A stretch of 64,000 nucleotides of DNA from Blumeriella jaapii (taxonomy: Eukaryota > Ascomycota > Leotiomycetes > Helotiales > Drepanopezizaceae). The notes under the pieces were generated by a model. That model saw nothing but the letters and a program-made list of their open reading frames with translations. It made no database searches and was not told the origin of the DNA. The stretch spans positions 868,001 to 932,000 of the forward strand of contig VWND01000095.1 in NCBI GenBank assembly GCA_009599575.1, written 5' to 3'. This document shows, piece by piece, positions 35,210 through 47,272 of this stretch (positions within the stretch are counted from its first letter, which is position 1; each line of letters begins with the position of its first letter). The translations under genes and the position numbers were made by a program.

Positions 35210-35999
35210 ATGAGGATTGAGACGTGTTACTTCTGCTCGCAGCCGTGCTATCCCTCGGTATGTACATTTTTCGACTCTCTCCTGGACTCGGTAGGATTCA
35301 GAAGCTTTGATCAATTGCTTGATTGCTCAAGTACGACTTGAGACTCGAGGATGATGATTTTGCTCCACGGTATCTGTAGCTAGATGCGCAGTACTAACAA
35401 TATTCCCAGAAAGGTATCACATTTGTCCGCAACGATGCCCGACTTTTCAGATTCTGCCGATCTAAATGCCACAAGAACGTGCGAAACCCCTCTCCCCCTG
35501 CCCCCGTCTCCTCAGCAGCAAAGACTAACGTAGCCCACAGTTCAAGATGAAGCGTAACCCTCGCAAGCTCAAGTGGACGAAGGCCTTCCGCAAGTCAGCT
35601 GGCAAGGAGATGGTCGTCGACAGCACCCTCAACTTCACCGCGCGCCGCAACGTGCCCGTCCGCTACAACCGCGAGAAGATGGCTGTGGCGCTCAAGGCCA
35701 TGGAGCGCGTCGCCGAAATCCGCCAGAAGCGCGAGCGGGCCTTCTACAAGAAGCGCATGGCGGGCAACAAGGAGCGCCAGCGCGAGATGGACTGCAAGCT
35801 GGTGGCGGAGAATCAGCACCTGCTCACCAAGGAGCGGCCGAGCGTGCGCAGGGCGAGGGAGGCGGCCGAGGCGCTGGGCGAGGAGGTCGAGGCGCCGCGC
35901 GTACAGAGCAAGATGTTTGGAAAGGAGAGGATCCGCCAGAAGGTGCTGGTGGACAACGGGGACGACGGCGAGGAGTTCGAGGGCATGGACACGGACTGA
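35210..35999 (+). CDS. RLP24: Ribosome biogenesis protein RLP24
   Basis: Exons 35210-35257, 35410-35478 and 35541-35999 join to 191 residues. The N-terminus [39 protein letters not shown] and [18 protein letters not shown] is the eL24-like zinc-binding domain, with Cys pairs CYFC and [16 protein letters not shown] and a long basic helix follow (about 75-160), and an acidic end ([12 protein letters not shown]). Rlp24 holds the eL24 site on pre-60S particles and recruits the Drg1 AAA ATPase through its C-terminal tail before exchange for eL24 in the cytoplasm. Length is close to the yeast protein (199). Exon 3 is markedly GC-rich, as expected for a highly expressed gene. The first intron has an ACTAAC branch site. 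Confidence 0.93.
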
Positions 36000-36440
36000 G
36001 TGGCTGGAAGGGGGGTGTGGTTTTCTGGCGGGTGCATTTGGGTCTGGCGTTCTGGAGCATTGCAGATGAGGCGTTGGCCAGGCTGCTGCATGGATGCTGC
36101 GTATGGAGATTTCCCCCAACCAGCTCGTTACGGTCTCTCGAAAAAGCTCATGTTTTCCGGATTTGATAGATGTTCTGAGGTCAGTGAACCTTCAAGGGAC
36201 TGTCATGGAGCGAGAACCAATCAAGATTGCGAATGGATACTCGGCAAGCTCGACATGTTCACAAGTCACGTCACCCTTCAATCCCGACGATACAGACCAA
36301 AGGTAACCTATCCGAGCACAGCTCAGTGACCGTCTCCATCAATTCTGCCTTTTTCTCAACACAACCTTCACATTCTACAGCACCTCATATAGTCACCCTC
36401 GTCACTTCGCATTCTGCATAGCAGCAGTATCCTAAGCGAA
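36000..36440. other. Intergenic region between convergent genes
   Basis: It contains the 3' flanks of RLP24 and the NTF2-like gene. No further gene is seen. Confidence 0.5.
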
Positions 36441-37582
36441 TCAGCCATCAAGTCCCCCTCGACGTCCGCTGCCGCACCACAACCGCACCGCTATTCCCAG
36501 AGAAAAGAGAAGAAGGAGAAAAACAGCACTCACAAAATACACCTGATAGAAGCCCAACTTCCACTCTCCCCCCTCCTTCACCATGTTCGCCCTCGCAGCC
36601 CAATCAACCTTCCCCGTCACATCAGCATCAGCAACGGCATCGGCATCGGCAAGCGCGCACCCAAATAAGAGTACGCACCTGGCAGGATATAGACAGGGAG
36701 AACGCAACGACCGAAGGAACCGAACAGAAAGAAACGGGACACACGTACCTCGGCCTGCCGCCCGTCCTTCAGCGTGTACCTCACCTCGCCGAACAGCATG
36801 AGCTCGTCGGCGCCCCCTCCGAACGGGAAGATCTTCACGGGCGTGTGCAGGCGCGCCGAGACCGCTGTCCACATGCCCTTGCGGAAGGCTAGGATCTCTG
36901 TTGGTCGGGTGCCGGTCTCGCGTCAGCCGGCTGCTTGCTTGCTTGCTTGTTTGCGTGTTTGCTTGTTTGCCCTTCCCCCGGTTCGGTGCTTCTCTTTCTT
37001 GGATTTGCATCTCCCGGGCTGTTGCGCTTTTCTCTCCCTCCCTCCCTCCCTCCCTCCCTCATCTGGACACGAGAGGGGGAGAGAGAGAGGGGGGGAGGGG
37101 AAGAGAAAGAGAGAGAGAGAGAGAGAGTAGAGAGTGTGTGTGTGTGTGTGTGGTGTGAGAGAGGAAACACGCCTTTTCTCACTACGACCGAGGAGAGCAA
37201 GGGGAAAGTAGAATGAATGGTGATGGATGGGTATTCGATGATAGATGATAGGTAATGCAGAACAAGAAGTCTAACCTCCCCCCCCCTCCCCTCCCCCCCC
37301 TCTTTCTGCACGCTCCGAAGAGAACAGATCAAGAGACCAAGGAAAAGTCAAGCGCGGAAGCGGAAAAAAAGAAATCTCAAAGCTTGAAGAGAACGTACCC
37401 TCTCTCCCAACCACCTTCTTGCTGGCCATCACCAGCGTCGCCCCCGCGGCGAACTGCTCCGTGTAGCGCTCGTGCGCGTCGGGCATGTCGCTGATGCGGT
37501 AGAACTGCTCCAAGAAAGCGCGGATCCCGGCGTCGACCGGGACGGCGGGCGGGTACGCGGATTCGTAGCTGTGGGCGGCCAT
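36441..37582 (-). CDS. NTF2-like/SnoaL-fold protein
   Basis: Exon 1 is 37582-37399 (MAAHSYESAYPPAVPVDAG...FLEQFYRISDMPDAHERYTEQFAAGATLVMASKKVVGRE). Exon 2 is 36897-36749 (EILAFRKGMWTAVSARLHTPVKIFPF...ELMLFGEVRYTLKDGRQAE). Exon 3 starts at 36608 (VDWAARANMVKEGGEWKLGFYQVYF). The helix, strand pattern and FYQVY ending are those of the SnoaL/NTF2-like fold in small uncharacterised fungal proteins. Such folds bind small ligands or act as isomerases, and no catalytic assignment is possible here. Intron 1 is about 501 nt, far longer than its neighbours, and consists largely of CCCT, GA and GT microsatellites. The end is uncertain: either readthrough to 36441 or one more small exon after a GTGAGT. 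Confidence 0.65.
37020..37155. repeat. CCCT, GA and GT microsatellites inside an intron
   Basis: Consecutive (CCCT)n, (GAGAGG)n, (GA)n and (GT)n tracts lie within the long first intron of the NTF2-like gene. Confidence 0.85.
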
Positions 37583-39354
37583 TTTCCTTTCTTTCGTTTC
37601 TTCTTTCGTCTCTTCTTCTTCTCTCTTGATTTTGGGTTTTTGATGTTTCGTAGACTGATGCTCTGTGTTTTTTGGGCTGTGGCTCCGATTGCGGAAGAAG
37701 GATGGTCCTGGGGAGCAGGTACAGTATAGTATGTATGTAAGTAAGTCTAGTAGTGTACTGTAAATCGATGCTAGTGCCGAGGGGAGGGGTAAGTACTCTA
37801 CAGTACAGTACCGTTACGGTAAATAGTGGGGTCGAAGCCGGATCTGTACCCGCTGGATGCTTGCTCCCTTCTCGGAAGCCACTGACAAGCAGCTATATCC
37901 CAAAACCTGACTAATCTTTTCTCCATTGAAGATGTTCATGCCGTACCGTTCAGCAATCAACCATCCATCGGGGTACTAACACTTGGGTCTGAATGAATCG
38001 TGCACCCTAGGTACAGTACATACAGTACATACGGTACAAAGCGCTCTCTGCTCACACGAGAAACCCCAGAAACGCCTTCTCTCCTCGAGCTCCCTACAGT
38101 GCCTCTCTCCTCCCCAAAGCTTGAGAGTCTACGCATGCCAGCTTTCAGAGCCTATGCGAATCCGAAAAGTACTTGGAGCGAGTTGGGATGCCCATGCGTC
38201 GTTAACTTCAGCACCCGGATCGAGGCCCATCACATAGAATCTATGGTACTGTAACTCTCGGATGAAGCACCCTTGACTAGACGATTCGGCCACACGTAAC
38301 ATGAACCACCGGGAACCTTGTCAGGGAATGATCCAAGCCGTGCCACGATATCTGCGTTCCTGTCAGCCCGGTGCCGGAGCAGCAGCCTCATAGTTCGAAG
38401 CTACAAATCGGCGTGACACATTACCTTTCCGGAGCGACTCGAGCTCACTTTCTACGACGCCTATACACTTCCCACCTATGGTCCTGGCCCCGCTTTACTC
38501 GATATGGACCCCGGTCAACAAAGGTGTCTGTCATTTCTTCTCGAAGGGCAGTTCTCTCGTCATGTGCACGAACGATGACATGTGCTTAACTCTCAGGAAT
38601 GAGCGGACAGCTCCACTGAGCCGGGTTGAGCCTCGGATAGTGGCCTTCCAGCCTGGTCGACATGACAGCTAAAACGACTTCGGTAGATGCATTAGGAGAA
38701 TTAACAGTCCCGGCAGAGGCTTGGGCGATCAAGAACATGATGTCTGCTTGGGACAACGCTCTAGGCCAGGCTGCATTTACATACAGTACTGCACACAGAG
38801 AGGTCTTGAGCAAAGTCTTGCCCAAATTTCTCGGCTCGCAGCTGCGTTTGATCCCGAAGGTCCCCAAGCCTCAGAAGTCATTCGAACAGCTCACTGCCTG
38901 GGGTGATCAAAGTGTCCGAGGCTCTGGTTGGGTCTGAACTCCTGCATGTCACGACTAGACGTGATAGCCTCTGGACGTTGAATCCCTCCCTTTCCGAGCG
39001 AGTTCGGACCGGTCGTAGCTGGGAAAGGATCTATATCCGTCTCGCAACCGCCAATGCCAGCAAGCATCTCGTTTCAACGGTGTGCCAGCAGCGGGTCACA
39101 TACCAGATGAGAATCCGAAGCGTCCGCAGCGAGCCTCGGAGACACGAATGGCCTGCCTGTTCCGAGTCCTCCTCGACGAAAGCCGCCTTCTCCCAGAAAA
39201 GGTTGTGCGAGGTCTCCGGTGACCTGGAGCCGAGAACATGGCACACCAGCGCGTCGGTCCTGCCAATGAACAGAGCCGCGTTGAGGATTGGGATGGCCGG
39301 CCTCGCTGCTGCCCTGGCGGCGGCGGCGGCGGCGGCACTGTTGATGCTTGGGCG
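37583..39354. other. Gene-poor intergenic region
   Basis: It contains GTAC-rich clusters near 37798-37815, 38008-38035 and 38780. Frames such as plus 38662-38937 and plus 38903-39628 resemble no family. A (GGC)n run is at 39317-39336. Confidence 0.5.
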
Positions 39355-40367
39355 CTTGGCAGTGTCCGACAAGCTCTCGTGGTCTCGTCCTTGGCTGGGG
39401 ACGTCAAGCGACGAGCTAAACAGAGCCTCAAGTTTATGGCTTGCGTGGCTGGCGGAGCGGACCTGTCAGAGAGGTCTTGTCATGTCGAGGACTGTGACGT
39501 TGAGCTGGGAGTCAGTCGCCGTCGATGCGCACTGCGTGGCGCGGATCGATGGAAACTGCACACACATACACACATACACACATATATGGTATTGTATGTA
39601 CTGTATGTACACAGTACAGGAGGTGTGAGATGGAGAAAAGAAAAGACTGTGCAGGAAATCCAGTATGTCCAGTATGTTCATTATGTCCAGTTTATTCAGT
39701 ATGTCCAGTATGTCCAGTATGTCCAGTATGTCCAGCACATTTAGTTGGTTCTGTATCTCCAGTAAATCTAATCAATCTAATGTGTCCAGTCCAGTATATC
39801 CAGTACAGAAATACCGAGTACACTGTATGTACAGTACTGTACATACCAATATTACACCAGTGCTTACTCGTATTGGCTTTTGCCCTGACCCTCGAGGACG
39901 CTTGTCTTGTCAGTGGTCGGAAAGCTCGGCATCCGAGAAATTCCACCCTTGGCCGGCGGACTTGGCGGACTTGGCCGCCTTACTCGTTTCGACTCGGTTT
40001 CGATTGGGTTTCTCCCTCGCAGAAAGTTGCGCGCCCCGTGGCAGGGTGAGCGCAGCCAAGGCTTCCTCCGCCGGAATCTCTTGGAGCCGAGCTTTTCCGA
40101 CCTGCCAAGAACACAGCCCTCCCTGGTGTGTCCTTGGCGTCTGGGCACCACGCCCGCCCGATAGTCGCACGGTCCAAGGCGCTCGAGGCAGTCCCCGCTC
40201 GGACACGCGGCTCTTTCGTTCGCCCGAGATCCGTGTCTCGCCCGCGAGTCCGCCCTCCCCTGCGCGTCTGGCTGAGATGAGCTCGCTCGTCTCACACCGC
40301 GACTCTGCTACGCCGACCTGTCAGATGTCTTCCATTGGCGCGCGGAAGATGCCAAGACACTGCCAAG
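39355..40367. promoter_or_regulatory. Cluster of ten PacC-type GCCAAG sites upstream of pacC
   Basis: The hexamer GCCAAG, the core recognised by PacC, occurs forward at 40055-40060, 40104-40109, 40351-40356 and 40362-40367. It occurs reversed (CTTGGC) at 39355-39360, 39390-39395, 39948-39953, 39961-39966, 39970-39975 and 40133-40138. Eight lie 400-825 bases before the pacC start codon. Chance predicts about 0.5 per kb counting both strands in unbiased sequence. Autoregulation is known for pacC genes; binding here is inferred. Confidence 0.6.
39661..39742. repeat. TATGTCCAG tandem repeat
   Basis: About nine nine-base units, with substitutions in the left half, lie between the distal PacC-type sites and the main cluster. 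They are followed by diverged CCAGTA units to about 39805. Confidence 0.85.
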
Positions 40368-40769
40368 GCCCTCGACGCTAGCTTCCACCCTCTAGCGGCA
40401 GCGGCTTCCGCCCGGGCAAAGGTACAAGTAAACCCAGCTCGCACTTCCCCCGGGAGCAGCACTTTTTCGACCCCCCCCCCCCCCCCGACCCCTTCGAGCC
40501 GTTGTTGCGACCGCCGTTGTGAATGATCAATCGATTGCTTGATCGATTGATTCTTGATTGATTCCTCTATTTATCTATCCAGCCATCCCGCCATTCAGCC
40601 ATCCCGTCATCCACGCTTCGCCTTGCCTGCCTCCGAAGAGCGTGCTGGTTCTTGTCGCTGCCCCGATCCCACGCGCCAATCCGCGCGGCGATTCTTAGCG
40701 CCAGCACTACGCCGCCGCCGAGGACTTGCTTGAGCTTCCAGCAGTGTACAACCAGCTCAACACAACAAC
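40368..40769. other. pacC proximal promoter and 5' UTR
   Basis: It holds a C-run at 40471-40486 and a TGATTGATT/CGATTG repeat at about 40525-40563. No upstream gene is seen. Confidence 0.45.
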
Positions 40770-42774
40770 ATGTCCGCGCCGCCGCCCCATGAAGCTCAGC
40801 AGCAGGACGTTGCCGCGCCGCCCGCAAGCTCAGCAAACCCTTCCGCCGTCGCGGGTGCGCCCACCACCGCGGAGGCGCCTCGTCCGGTCATCGCCGCCGA
40901 TGACAACCTTTCCTGCCAGTGGGACAAGTGCTCCGAGCGTTGTCCCTCGGCCGAGGCGCTCTTTGTACGTCCATCTTGATCATCTCTCCCACCTCGTCAG
41001 CGCGGCTGCAAAGCAAGACGGACGCCATTAACAGCCTCGACAGGAACACATCTGTGAGAAACACGTGGGCCGCAAGAGCACCAACAACCTCAACCTCACG
41101 TGTGGCTGGAACCAGTGCCGTACCACCACCGTGAAACGTGATCACATCACCTCGCACATCCGCGTCCACGTCCCCTTGAAGCCGCACAAGTGCGACTTCT
41201 GTGGCAAGGCCTTCAAGCGGCCCCAGGATCTGAAGAAGCACGTCAAGGTTCGCGCTCCTCCCGATGTGCGCGGCCTGTTGTGTACATTGCTAATCACGTG
41301 ATCACAGACTCACGCCGACGACTCGGTGCTCCTGCGCTCGCCGGAACAGCACCACGGAGGCCAGAGTTCGGGATACCGCCAGGGCGGCAAAGGTACGTAG
41401 AGCAATACCGATGGGTGTTTCCCCACCATCCCGTGTCTGACGCAGGAAGCAGTAGTTGCTAACCTGCAACATCTTGCAGGTCCCGGAGGTTACTATGACC
41501 ATCATGCTCCCCAGATGCATCCCGGCCCGGCAGCGGGCTACGGTCACCACCCTGCCCACCCGGCCCATCCGGCCTACTACGCTCCTCAACAGCCCAGTGC
41601 TTATGGTCCCGTCTACTACCCGGTCGGCCATGGGGGAGATGTTGGCCAGCACGGCACCTATGACCGAAAGAGGACCTTCGATACCTTGAATGACTTCTTT
41701 GGCGATGCCAAGCGCAGACAGATCGACCCAACCTCGTATCATCAGGTCAGCCAACGTTTAATGGGTCTTGCGGGTATTCCTATCCATGGCGGCGGCCTCG
41801 AATACATGCACGCGGCCCCGCAGATGGTGTCGGTCGACGGTGGTCACCACGGCGGTCACGGCGGTCCCATGCCTCAGCACCAATACGCTCTGCCCCTTCC
41901 CAACGTGAGAACCAAGAACGACTTGATGAACATCGACCAGTTCTTGGAGCAGATGCAATCGACCGTGTACGAGAACTCCAACGCCGCTGCCGCCGCTGGC
42001 ATCCAACAACCAGGTGCCCACTACACCCACGCTAGTGTCAACTTCCGCCAAAGCCATTCTCCGCCTCAAACGTCGGTGCATAGCCTTAACCAACTGCCTT
42101 CTCACGTGTCCTCGTCACACGTCTCGGCGCCCATGATGGCCACGCACCATTCCTCGCACTCAACCACGTCCAGCACTCCCGCCCTGACCCCTCCATCAAG
42201 CTCCATGTCTTACACTTCGGGTCAATCGCCCGTCTCGTCACATGGCATGTCTCCTATCTCAAGAAACAACTCCATCTCGGCACAATACCCCAGTTTGCCG
42301 GCCGTCTCGATGGGATACTCGCCTCACTCCGCCACCGCTCCTACGTCTACTCTCGGCCCCATCTTCGACAGCGACCCGCGACGCCGCTACTCGGGAGGCA
42401 TGCTGCAACGCAGCGCCAACTCTCGTGGCTCCGAAATGGACACATCTGATGACTCCGCGACCCCATCCCCCAAAAACACGACCCCCACCCTCCGTCACGC
42501 TGTCGTCTCGAGCAACATCGACCCTGCTCTGTCCGGTGTGGCATCCCCGGGCGCGCACTCGGAGAGTGGCGAATCCGCCAAGGACCGCGCCGAGGAGGCA
42601 TGGATAGAGAACATCCGCGTCGTCGAGGCTCTCCGTAAGCTCATCCAGGATAAGCTGGAGCGCCACGAGTACGTGGAGGAGGAAGGCGATGTCTCGATGG
42701 GCGGAACCGAGGTGAAGCAGGAGGTGACAAGCTCGCAGAGCCTGTACCCTACTCTCCGGGCGGACGATGATTAG
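40770..42774 (+). CDS. pacC: pH-response transcription factor PacC/RIM101
   Basis: Four exons (40770-40964, 41044-41247, 41308-41392, 41480-42774) give 592 residues. Three C2H2 fingers (about residues 48-140) read [47 protein letters not shown] and [21 protein letters not shown], the PacC arrangement that binds GCCARG. Then come a His/Gly/Pro-rich region and [10 protein letters not shown] (NLS-like). A YPSL motif is at 431-434, [15 protein letters not shown] (about 455-470) falls where the signalling-protease box lies in the family, and YPTL is at 584-587. YPXL/I motifs flanking that box are PalA docking sites. Full-length PacC is held closed until alkaline pH triggers two-step proteolysis. 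The frame is intact. Intron 2 uses an unusual GTTCGC donor. Confidence 0.96.
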
Positions 42775-42880
42775 CCAACGGCATTGTGATACCTTTTTGT
42801 TTTCGTGATTGTTTTTCTGCGGCTGCTACTGGGGAGTTGGCCTTGGCGCTCATCGGGCGTTCGGAGACACATCCTGGATT

Positions 42881-42911
<31 letters not shown>

Positions 42912-43245
42912 GGGGGCTGGTTAATGGGAAAAGGGGAAAGGGGAAAGGCTGGGATGGAGATTTGCTTGGGCTCTTGCCCATGGCACCTGCGCGCATGTGA
43001 CGTCTTTCGTCTCGGCGTTGTTTCTCGAGACGCGAGACGCGCCTGACTGACTGGCCAGCTCATCCCCTGCTCTCTGTACATGAATCCTACCAAAGTTTCG
43101 TCTTTCTCCGTGTTGATCTATACTTTCGTCTCGTGACACGTGCGACCTTGTTCCTTGGGCTAGTTGGGTGACACGTCGACGCCCGAATCCAACACTAATC
43201 TTCGCTGCGGGGCCAGCCGGCGCGCTCGGGTTCGGCTCGGATTCG

Positions 43246-43282
<37 letters not shown>

Positions 43283-44092
43283 CGCTTGGCCTTGGGCGTT
43301 GGGCTCGCTTTCGGGCTCGGATCGTGGGTGAGGAATCCGAACCGATATTAGAGAGAGTGACCGTGACGAACGGGCAGCGAGTGAAGAGGCCGGCCCAGCG
43401 TGATGTGATGTGATGTGATTGATGATTACGCGGTGGCCAACCCCGTGTGTGCTCTGTACAGACATCGTACTCTTCTACAGTGAAAGACCGTGGGAACGCT
43501 CGCGAGATACTCTACTGTATGTGCTGTGCTGGCTGTGCTGTGGTGTCCCATAGTACTGTACTGTACTGACTTGCTGTATTTCCACGCCATTGAGTGGCAC
43601 CGGGACGCATGGGAGGAGGGAGATAGCTCCGTATGGGGGAGGTATCTCCGTGAGGGAGGCACCTCCGTAAGGGGGTGGGGGGGGGGGGGGGGGGGTCATC
43701 TTGGAAGAGCTTAAATGCTGAGAGGGCGTGTGGCTTGCAATTACTGTTCTGTACAGTACAGTACGTCCTCCGTAGCCATGTGAAATAGACTCTCGTACAG
43801 TACGGTACAGAGTACAGCACATCCTGTAGGTACTTTGATCCGCGTAGAAGAAGGAAAGTATGTGAGCGTCCGTCTCCGGGCCGTTCGATAGATAGCCAGC
43901 CAACCTGCGGCGCGACCTTTGGCTTTTCATGCATGCATCACTCATAACTTTTTTCGTTAGCTACATACACAACAGTACAGTACCTACAAAGGTACTCAGC
44001 CAGAACGCCGATAACGCTCTGACCCGCCCATCACACCGATAGATGCTGTGCTGTACGGTGAGATTGTAGGCCTCGCACCGCGATTACCGCAC
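42775..44092. other. Intergenic region with G-runs and GGGCTC repeat
   Basis: It contains (GT)n followed by a G-run at about 42880-42917, a GGGCTC hexamer array at about 43248-43290, and a G-run at about 43674-43697. GTACTGTAC and ACAGTACAG clusters lie near 43550, 43750, 43796-43820 and 43973. No gene is seen. Confidence 0.6.
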
Positions 44093-46827
44093 TTACGTCA
44101 TCTCCACATCTCTCGCCGGCGCTCTCAGAAAATCGGCAGCTTCCTGATCGGTGACCTTCGACCCAGGAGCCGCATCCTGCTCGACTTGGCGCGAATCCGG
44201 TGGCGGCCTCTTGATCAGCCCGAGCTTCTTCGCGACCAAGAGGTGCCAGAACTCCGTCCTGTCACCACCCAACTCCTCGCTGAACACTTTCGCCTTCAGA
44301 TCCTGAAGGAAGTCGTTGTAGATGCCGGGAAGCTCGTATTCGATGCTTGTGTCTCGGAGGAGGGCCATGGCCCCGAGGGCTCGGTCGAAAGAGGCGGTCG
44401 TGATGCGGTGTCGGATGTGTGTACACAGCTGCTCTGATGCGTCGACGATCTTGTCGTCGTCGGGATTGGAGCCGAGCATTTGCTTGAAGCTGGGAATCTC
44501 GTTGTCGGCCGTCACTTCATTCCCGCGACCGTTCTCGCTGAGCAGTGCGTCTATGTCGAGGTTCGACATGGGCTTGACGGGCGCTCGTTCACCTCGCTTG
44601 GCTTTCGTTTTGGGTGGCACTAGACGGACCGATTAGATCGAGTGGGGGAGTGCTTGCATTCAATTTCGTACCTTTAACCACATCTGCTGCCTTCTTGAGC
44701 GCCTCGAGTTTAGAACTTGCTTGGGCCACCAGATATGATGGCGGGCGGCTCCTACGGAACGCTCAGTTGACTCGTGTCTATGACTAACTCTACGAGATGA
44801 CATACCACTTCATCAGGACCTCCGCAGGTGCGGGAATTGGATCGTCTGGAAGCATCGCTCGATAGTTGATGGCCTGTTGGATTCGGTGAACCATCGGAGC
44901 ATACATGTCCTCGATGGGCATGTACTCCGTGGCATTTCCTTCTTCGTCTCGCCCAAATAAGGAAAGATCCATACCTAGACTTGTTAGTCGACGGAAAACA
45001 CTGGCCTTTCCTTCGTGGTTTGAGAATGCAAAACAATACAGAGCCTTGGAGCTGTAAAAAAAAACTCACTATCGACATAGTCACTCATTGCCTTAACGAC
45101 ATTGTCCGTTGGCAGATATCGATGCTTTGTAATGACACTGCCAGAAATTCCTATGACCTTATCCAGGGGCGGGAACTTGTAGTGACGAACGTCTTCTGCA
45201 AAAGGAAGCGGCACATCCACAAGACCTTCGATGTTAGGCTCGAGCAGGGGCGCCATGAGAAGAAGAACTGGTCCAGCTCCGGCTTTCTTGACAAGCCTCC
45301 CCACCGCATATGATCCGGTTTCATACAGAGCGTGGGCAAGGGAAGACATGGCTATTCTGGCTTTGTCGTTGACTGGTTGAGCGATGGTTACACAGGCTTC
45401 GCCCATGTTCATGAACCTTTCGTACTGAGTTGGTATTAGTGGAGCCGTGGAGAAATGTGCATCAATGACATACATTGTCATCCGGGATGAAGCCGATGAT
45501 GGAGAAGCTTTCGGTACTTTGAAATCTAGTCTCGGCCTCAGTGGCTTCGCCAAATGGTACTGCAGTGCTGCCATAGTAGTATCCTTTTGCGAGTTCTCCA
45601 CGATCGACTATTGCCTTGCCCTCGTCAGCATTCTCATCGACGACGTGATAGTCCCGTCGGTTCTTGACCGCAGCTAAAGGCCTATCCGTCATCTCGGTAT
45701 CTTCTTGATATCCATGAGTTGCGGCGGTCCGAGAAACGGCATAGCTACTGGCCGAGGGAGCCGCAGCTCTCTTAGTCCTGGTGTATCGCTCTACATCAAT
45801 GAACAATGCGCTACTAGGATATTGATTGTAATCCCCCAAGCCTGTCGAGAAGTATCAGCGACTCTCGCATGACCAAAGAGTAGAAAGAGCAGGTTTCCTT
45901 ACCAAGTCTACCGCTGTAGGTTTTGTAAGGCCTGACAGCCTTGACCGAGGGGATCGACAAACTATCAACAGCTTCGGCCATAGTCCCGAATGTTCCATGT
46001 TTGCAACTTTCCGTGAGCCTCTTCAAAAGGGCCTCGTTGTGCCTCTTGACCAAGGATTTATCCTCTTCTTTGAAACCGTACTCGGCATCATCAAAATCAA
46101 CACCAAGCACAACAAGGCTAATGTTGAGCTCATCAAGATGTTGCGCAATTGGCTACAGTTTGTCAGCCACAGCTCCCTTACGCTAGGGCTGTATAGCATG
46201 ATGGTCGTGAGAATAAGCTCGGGCTGGCTCTGACAGAGACATGTTCATGATTTTGTCGAGCCTTACCTCGATATTATCATCTTCGATAGTACCTTGCCCA
46301 TCTGTGATGAGCATAATTTTGCGTATGTACTTCCCCGGCGCGCCGCTTTTCAACTGGGTGCCCTTGTCCATCAACTGCGTTGCGACAACAATAGCAGACA
46401 CAGCATCACCAGCATCGGTTTTGCTGCTGACTAGCTTCGGCCGGAGTTCATTGAAGCCATCCATGTTCATCTCGCCAAGGTCTTTCAGTACCGATATGTT
46501 GTCGTAGCCATCGTCGGAGCTTAAATCGTTGGTGGTGTCGTCCGTTCGGAAGCCTACCACGCCAACTGACAATGTCTTACGGTTCTTAGCCATAATCTCA
46601 GCCAGCGAACCTCGTAAATATTGCAACGAATACTCGAGGTCGCTGATATCCCGGCCACCTGCGAATGTTTAGCTTAGTCTCTTTTGAAAGCATCGTCTCG
46701 CTACTCCCACCAAAGAAATGATGCAAAGGCAGCGATTTCTAGAAGACCTTGCACCCCGAAACTTACCTTGGCATTCTGCTGTCGTCGCCCCCAAGTCTAC
46801 GACGAAGATCGTTGCTTCTTTGCTCAT
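44093..46827 (-). CDS. KU80: Ku80, DNA end-binding subunit of the Ku heterodimer
   Basis: The first exon (46827-46767) reads MSKEATIFVVDLGATTAECQ, the Ku80 vWA start, and ends at a GTAAGT donor. Later exons give DISDLEYSLQYLRGSLAEIMAKNRKTLSVGVVGF, KYIRKIMLITDGQGTIEDDNIE and the barrel region (DRPLAAVKNRRDYHVVDENADEGKAIVDRGELAKGYYYGSTAVPF, FSIIGFIPDD). Then come NYERFMNMGEACVTIAQPVNDKARIAMSSLAHAL and a helical C-terminal domain (IPSFKQMLGSNPDDDKIVDASEQLCTHIRHRI...FDRALGAMALLRD) ending DVEMT. Ku80 pairs with Ku70 to bind DNA ends, start non-homologous end joining and protect telomeres. About seven exons are needed and I saw no broken frame. The start codon is shared with no other gene. It is divergent from the TMEM205-like gene. 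Confidence 0.93.
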
Positions 46828-47272
46828 GATTGCGCTTTTGCGTGGTCAGAGAATGTATGGATGAAGGAGGTCGTTGAGACGCGTGTTTCCAGGCAGAAGA
46901 CAAGATACGCGAAATCGCCAGATCATGTGACTTGTGAGTCTTGGCATTCACAGCAGATCCGCCTCAAAGTCCACATTGGATGGTCTCGATGGTGTTACTC
47001 AAGATAAATCTTCCGAATGTATCTGGATTCTCATAAAGCAACATTTGATGTGTCGAGAATCCGTTCAAAGTTCTCACTCAAGGGTCAAGCAGTTGATTCC
47101 CCTTTCCGTGATCCGATAGCAAGGTAAGGAGTTAGGTAAGGTTGCCTCGGCATTCGTAGGCGTCATTAGTTTCATCTGCCCAATTCCGTATCTCTCATCT
47201 CTCAACTCCAATACCTATCTCATTGACAAGTCTAACACCTCCAAATTTCCGATCTTCTTCCCAATCCTCATC
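46828..47272. promoter_or_regulatory. Divergent promoter, Ku80 / TMEM205-like gene
   Basis: This 445-base interval lies between two divergent start codons. No recognisable element stands out. Confidence 0.4.
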
